Shown: piece after piece, positions 5,850-6,081 of the stretch | How positions within the stretch are numbered: position 1 is the stretch's first letter | Layout of the letters: every line of letters begins with the position of its first letter | NCBI GenBank assembly: GCA_023412435.1 | Contig: JAEYNS010000121.1 | Span: 1-6,081, forward strand | Length of the DNA: 6,081 bases | Direction of reading: 5' to 3' | Origin: Actinomycetes bacterium | Lineage (GTDB): Bacteria; Actinomycetota; Actinomycetes; Propionibacteriales; Propionibacteriaceae | Position numbers and translations under genes: made by a program | The notes under the pieces: generated by a model | The model's database searches: none | The model's input: the letters and a program-made list of their open reading frames with translations, nothing else | What the model was told of the DNA's origin: nothing

Positions 5850-6081
5850 CCAGCACCGGCCTGCCAGGCGCCACCTGTCCGCAGTGCGCGGCCGTCCTGC
5901 CCAGCCCGCGCCCCACCCTGTGCCCGTCCTGCCACTACCCGCTGGTCTTCGTCGAGGACGGACCGGTCCAGGACAGCGCGACCGAGCTGGAACGCCCGAC
6001 CCCCGACCGGGAGCCTGCCGAGCCTGACCTCGACCTTACGCCGCCCGAGCCCGCACCCCCGACCGGGCCGGTGACCACCGT
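5846..6081 (+). CDS. N-terminal part of a zinc-ribbon protein with an acidic proline-rich linker (3'-partial)
   Basis: Seventy-eight complete codons are visible and the frame is still open at the window end. Residues 11-29 hold two cysteine pairs, CPQC and CPSC (C11, C14, C26, C29), with a 'CPSCHYPLVF' ending typical of short N-terminal zinc ribbons. They should bind one zinc ion. From residue 37 the sequence turns acidic and rich in Pro, Glu and Asp ('PDREPAEPDLDLTPPEPAPP'), which predicts a disordered linker leading to a further domain outside the window. No signal peptide or membrane segment is visible yet. The start has a good ribosome site and overlaps the I-like gene by 4 bases (ATGA), so the gene is in the CIS operon. 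Zinc ribbon plus linker followed by a membrane or binding domain is a known layout in actinomycetes, and membrane-associated proteins that act with the particle are reported from Streptomyces CIS clusters. A link to those is inference. Confidence 0.8.
   Translation, partial: MTSTGLPGATCPQCAAVLPSPRPTLCPSCHYPLVFVEDGPVQDSATELERPTPDREPAEPDLDLTPPEPAPPTGPVTT

Noticed and set aside
1..6081. TTA leucine codons as a bldA-type developmental control
   Set aside because: I found no in-frame TTA codon in the genes on reading through. The few 'tta' strings, for example near 645 and 6037, are out of frame.

Overview
This window carries the baseplate and spike section of a contractile injection system (CIS), a phage-tail-like particle, from a high-GC bacterium. 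Overall GC is about 70% by eye, third codon positions are strongly G/C, several genes start with GTG, and open frames run very long on the antisense strand. Together these point to an actinomycete (Streptomyces, Micromonospora and relatives). The protein set fits the extracellular or cytoplasmic CIS clusters known from actinomycetes better than an ordinary prophage or a type VI secretion system. Its signs are a LysM-containing tube protein, a VgrG-like spike with no effector extension, a PAAR tip, gp25, a 'putative baseplate assembly' J/gp6 protein and a short P2-I-like tail protein.

All genes read left to right on the + strand and form one dense operon. Positions 2-277 hold the 3' end of an Ala-rich protein, or a small complete one, of unknown function. 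Positions 277-942 encode the LysM tube or baseplate-hub adaptor (Afp7/Pvc7-like). Positions 935-2557 encode the trimeric spike (VgrG, gp27-gp5-like; Afp8/Pvc8). Positions 2577-2975 encode the PAAR spike tip. Positions 2972-3388 encode the gp25-like wedge protein. Positions 3385-5352 encode the J/gp6-like wedge protein. Positions 5349-5849 encode a short gpI/gp7-like wedge protein. Positions 5846 to the window end hold the start of a protein with a four-cysteine zinc ribbon followed by an acidic, proline-rich linker.

All junctions but one overlap by 1 to 8 bases (ATGA, GTGA, TGATG), so translation is probably coupled along the transcript. The only gap is 19 bases, before the PAAR gene. No promoter, terminator, RNA gene, insertion sequence, CRISPR array or attachment site was seen, and no stretch longer than 20 bases is non-coding.

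Functionally, the LysM protein would join the inner tube to the hub. The VgrG trimer and PAAR cone would form the puncturing needle. The gp25, J and I proteins would build the wedges that hold the sheath extended and trigger contraction. The sheath, tube, ATPase, tape measure, cap and any cargo genes are not in the window and presumably flank it. The least understood parts are the two edge genes, above all the zinc-ribbon protein that follows the wedge genes.
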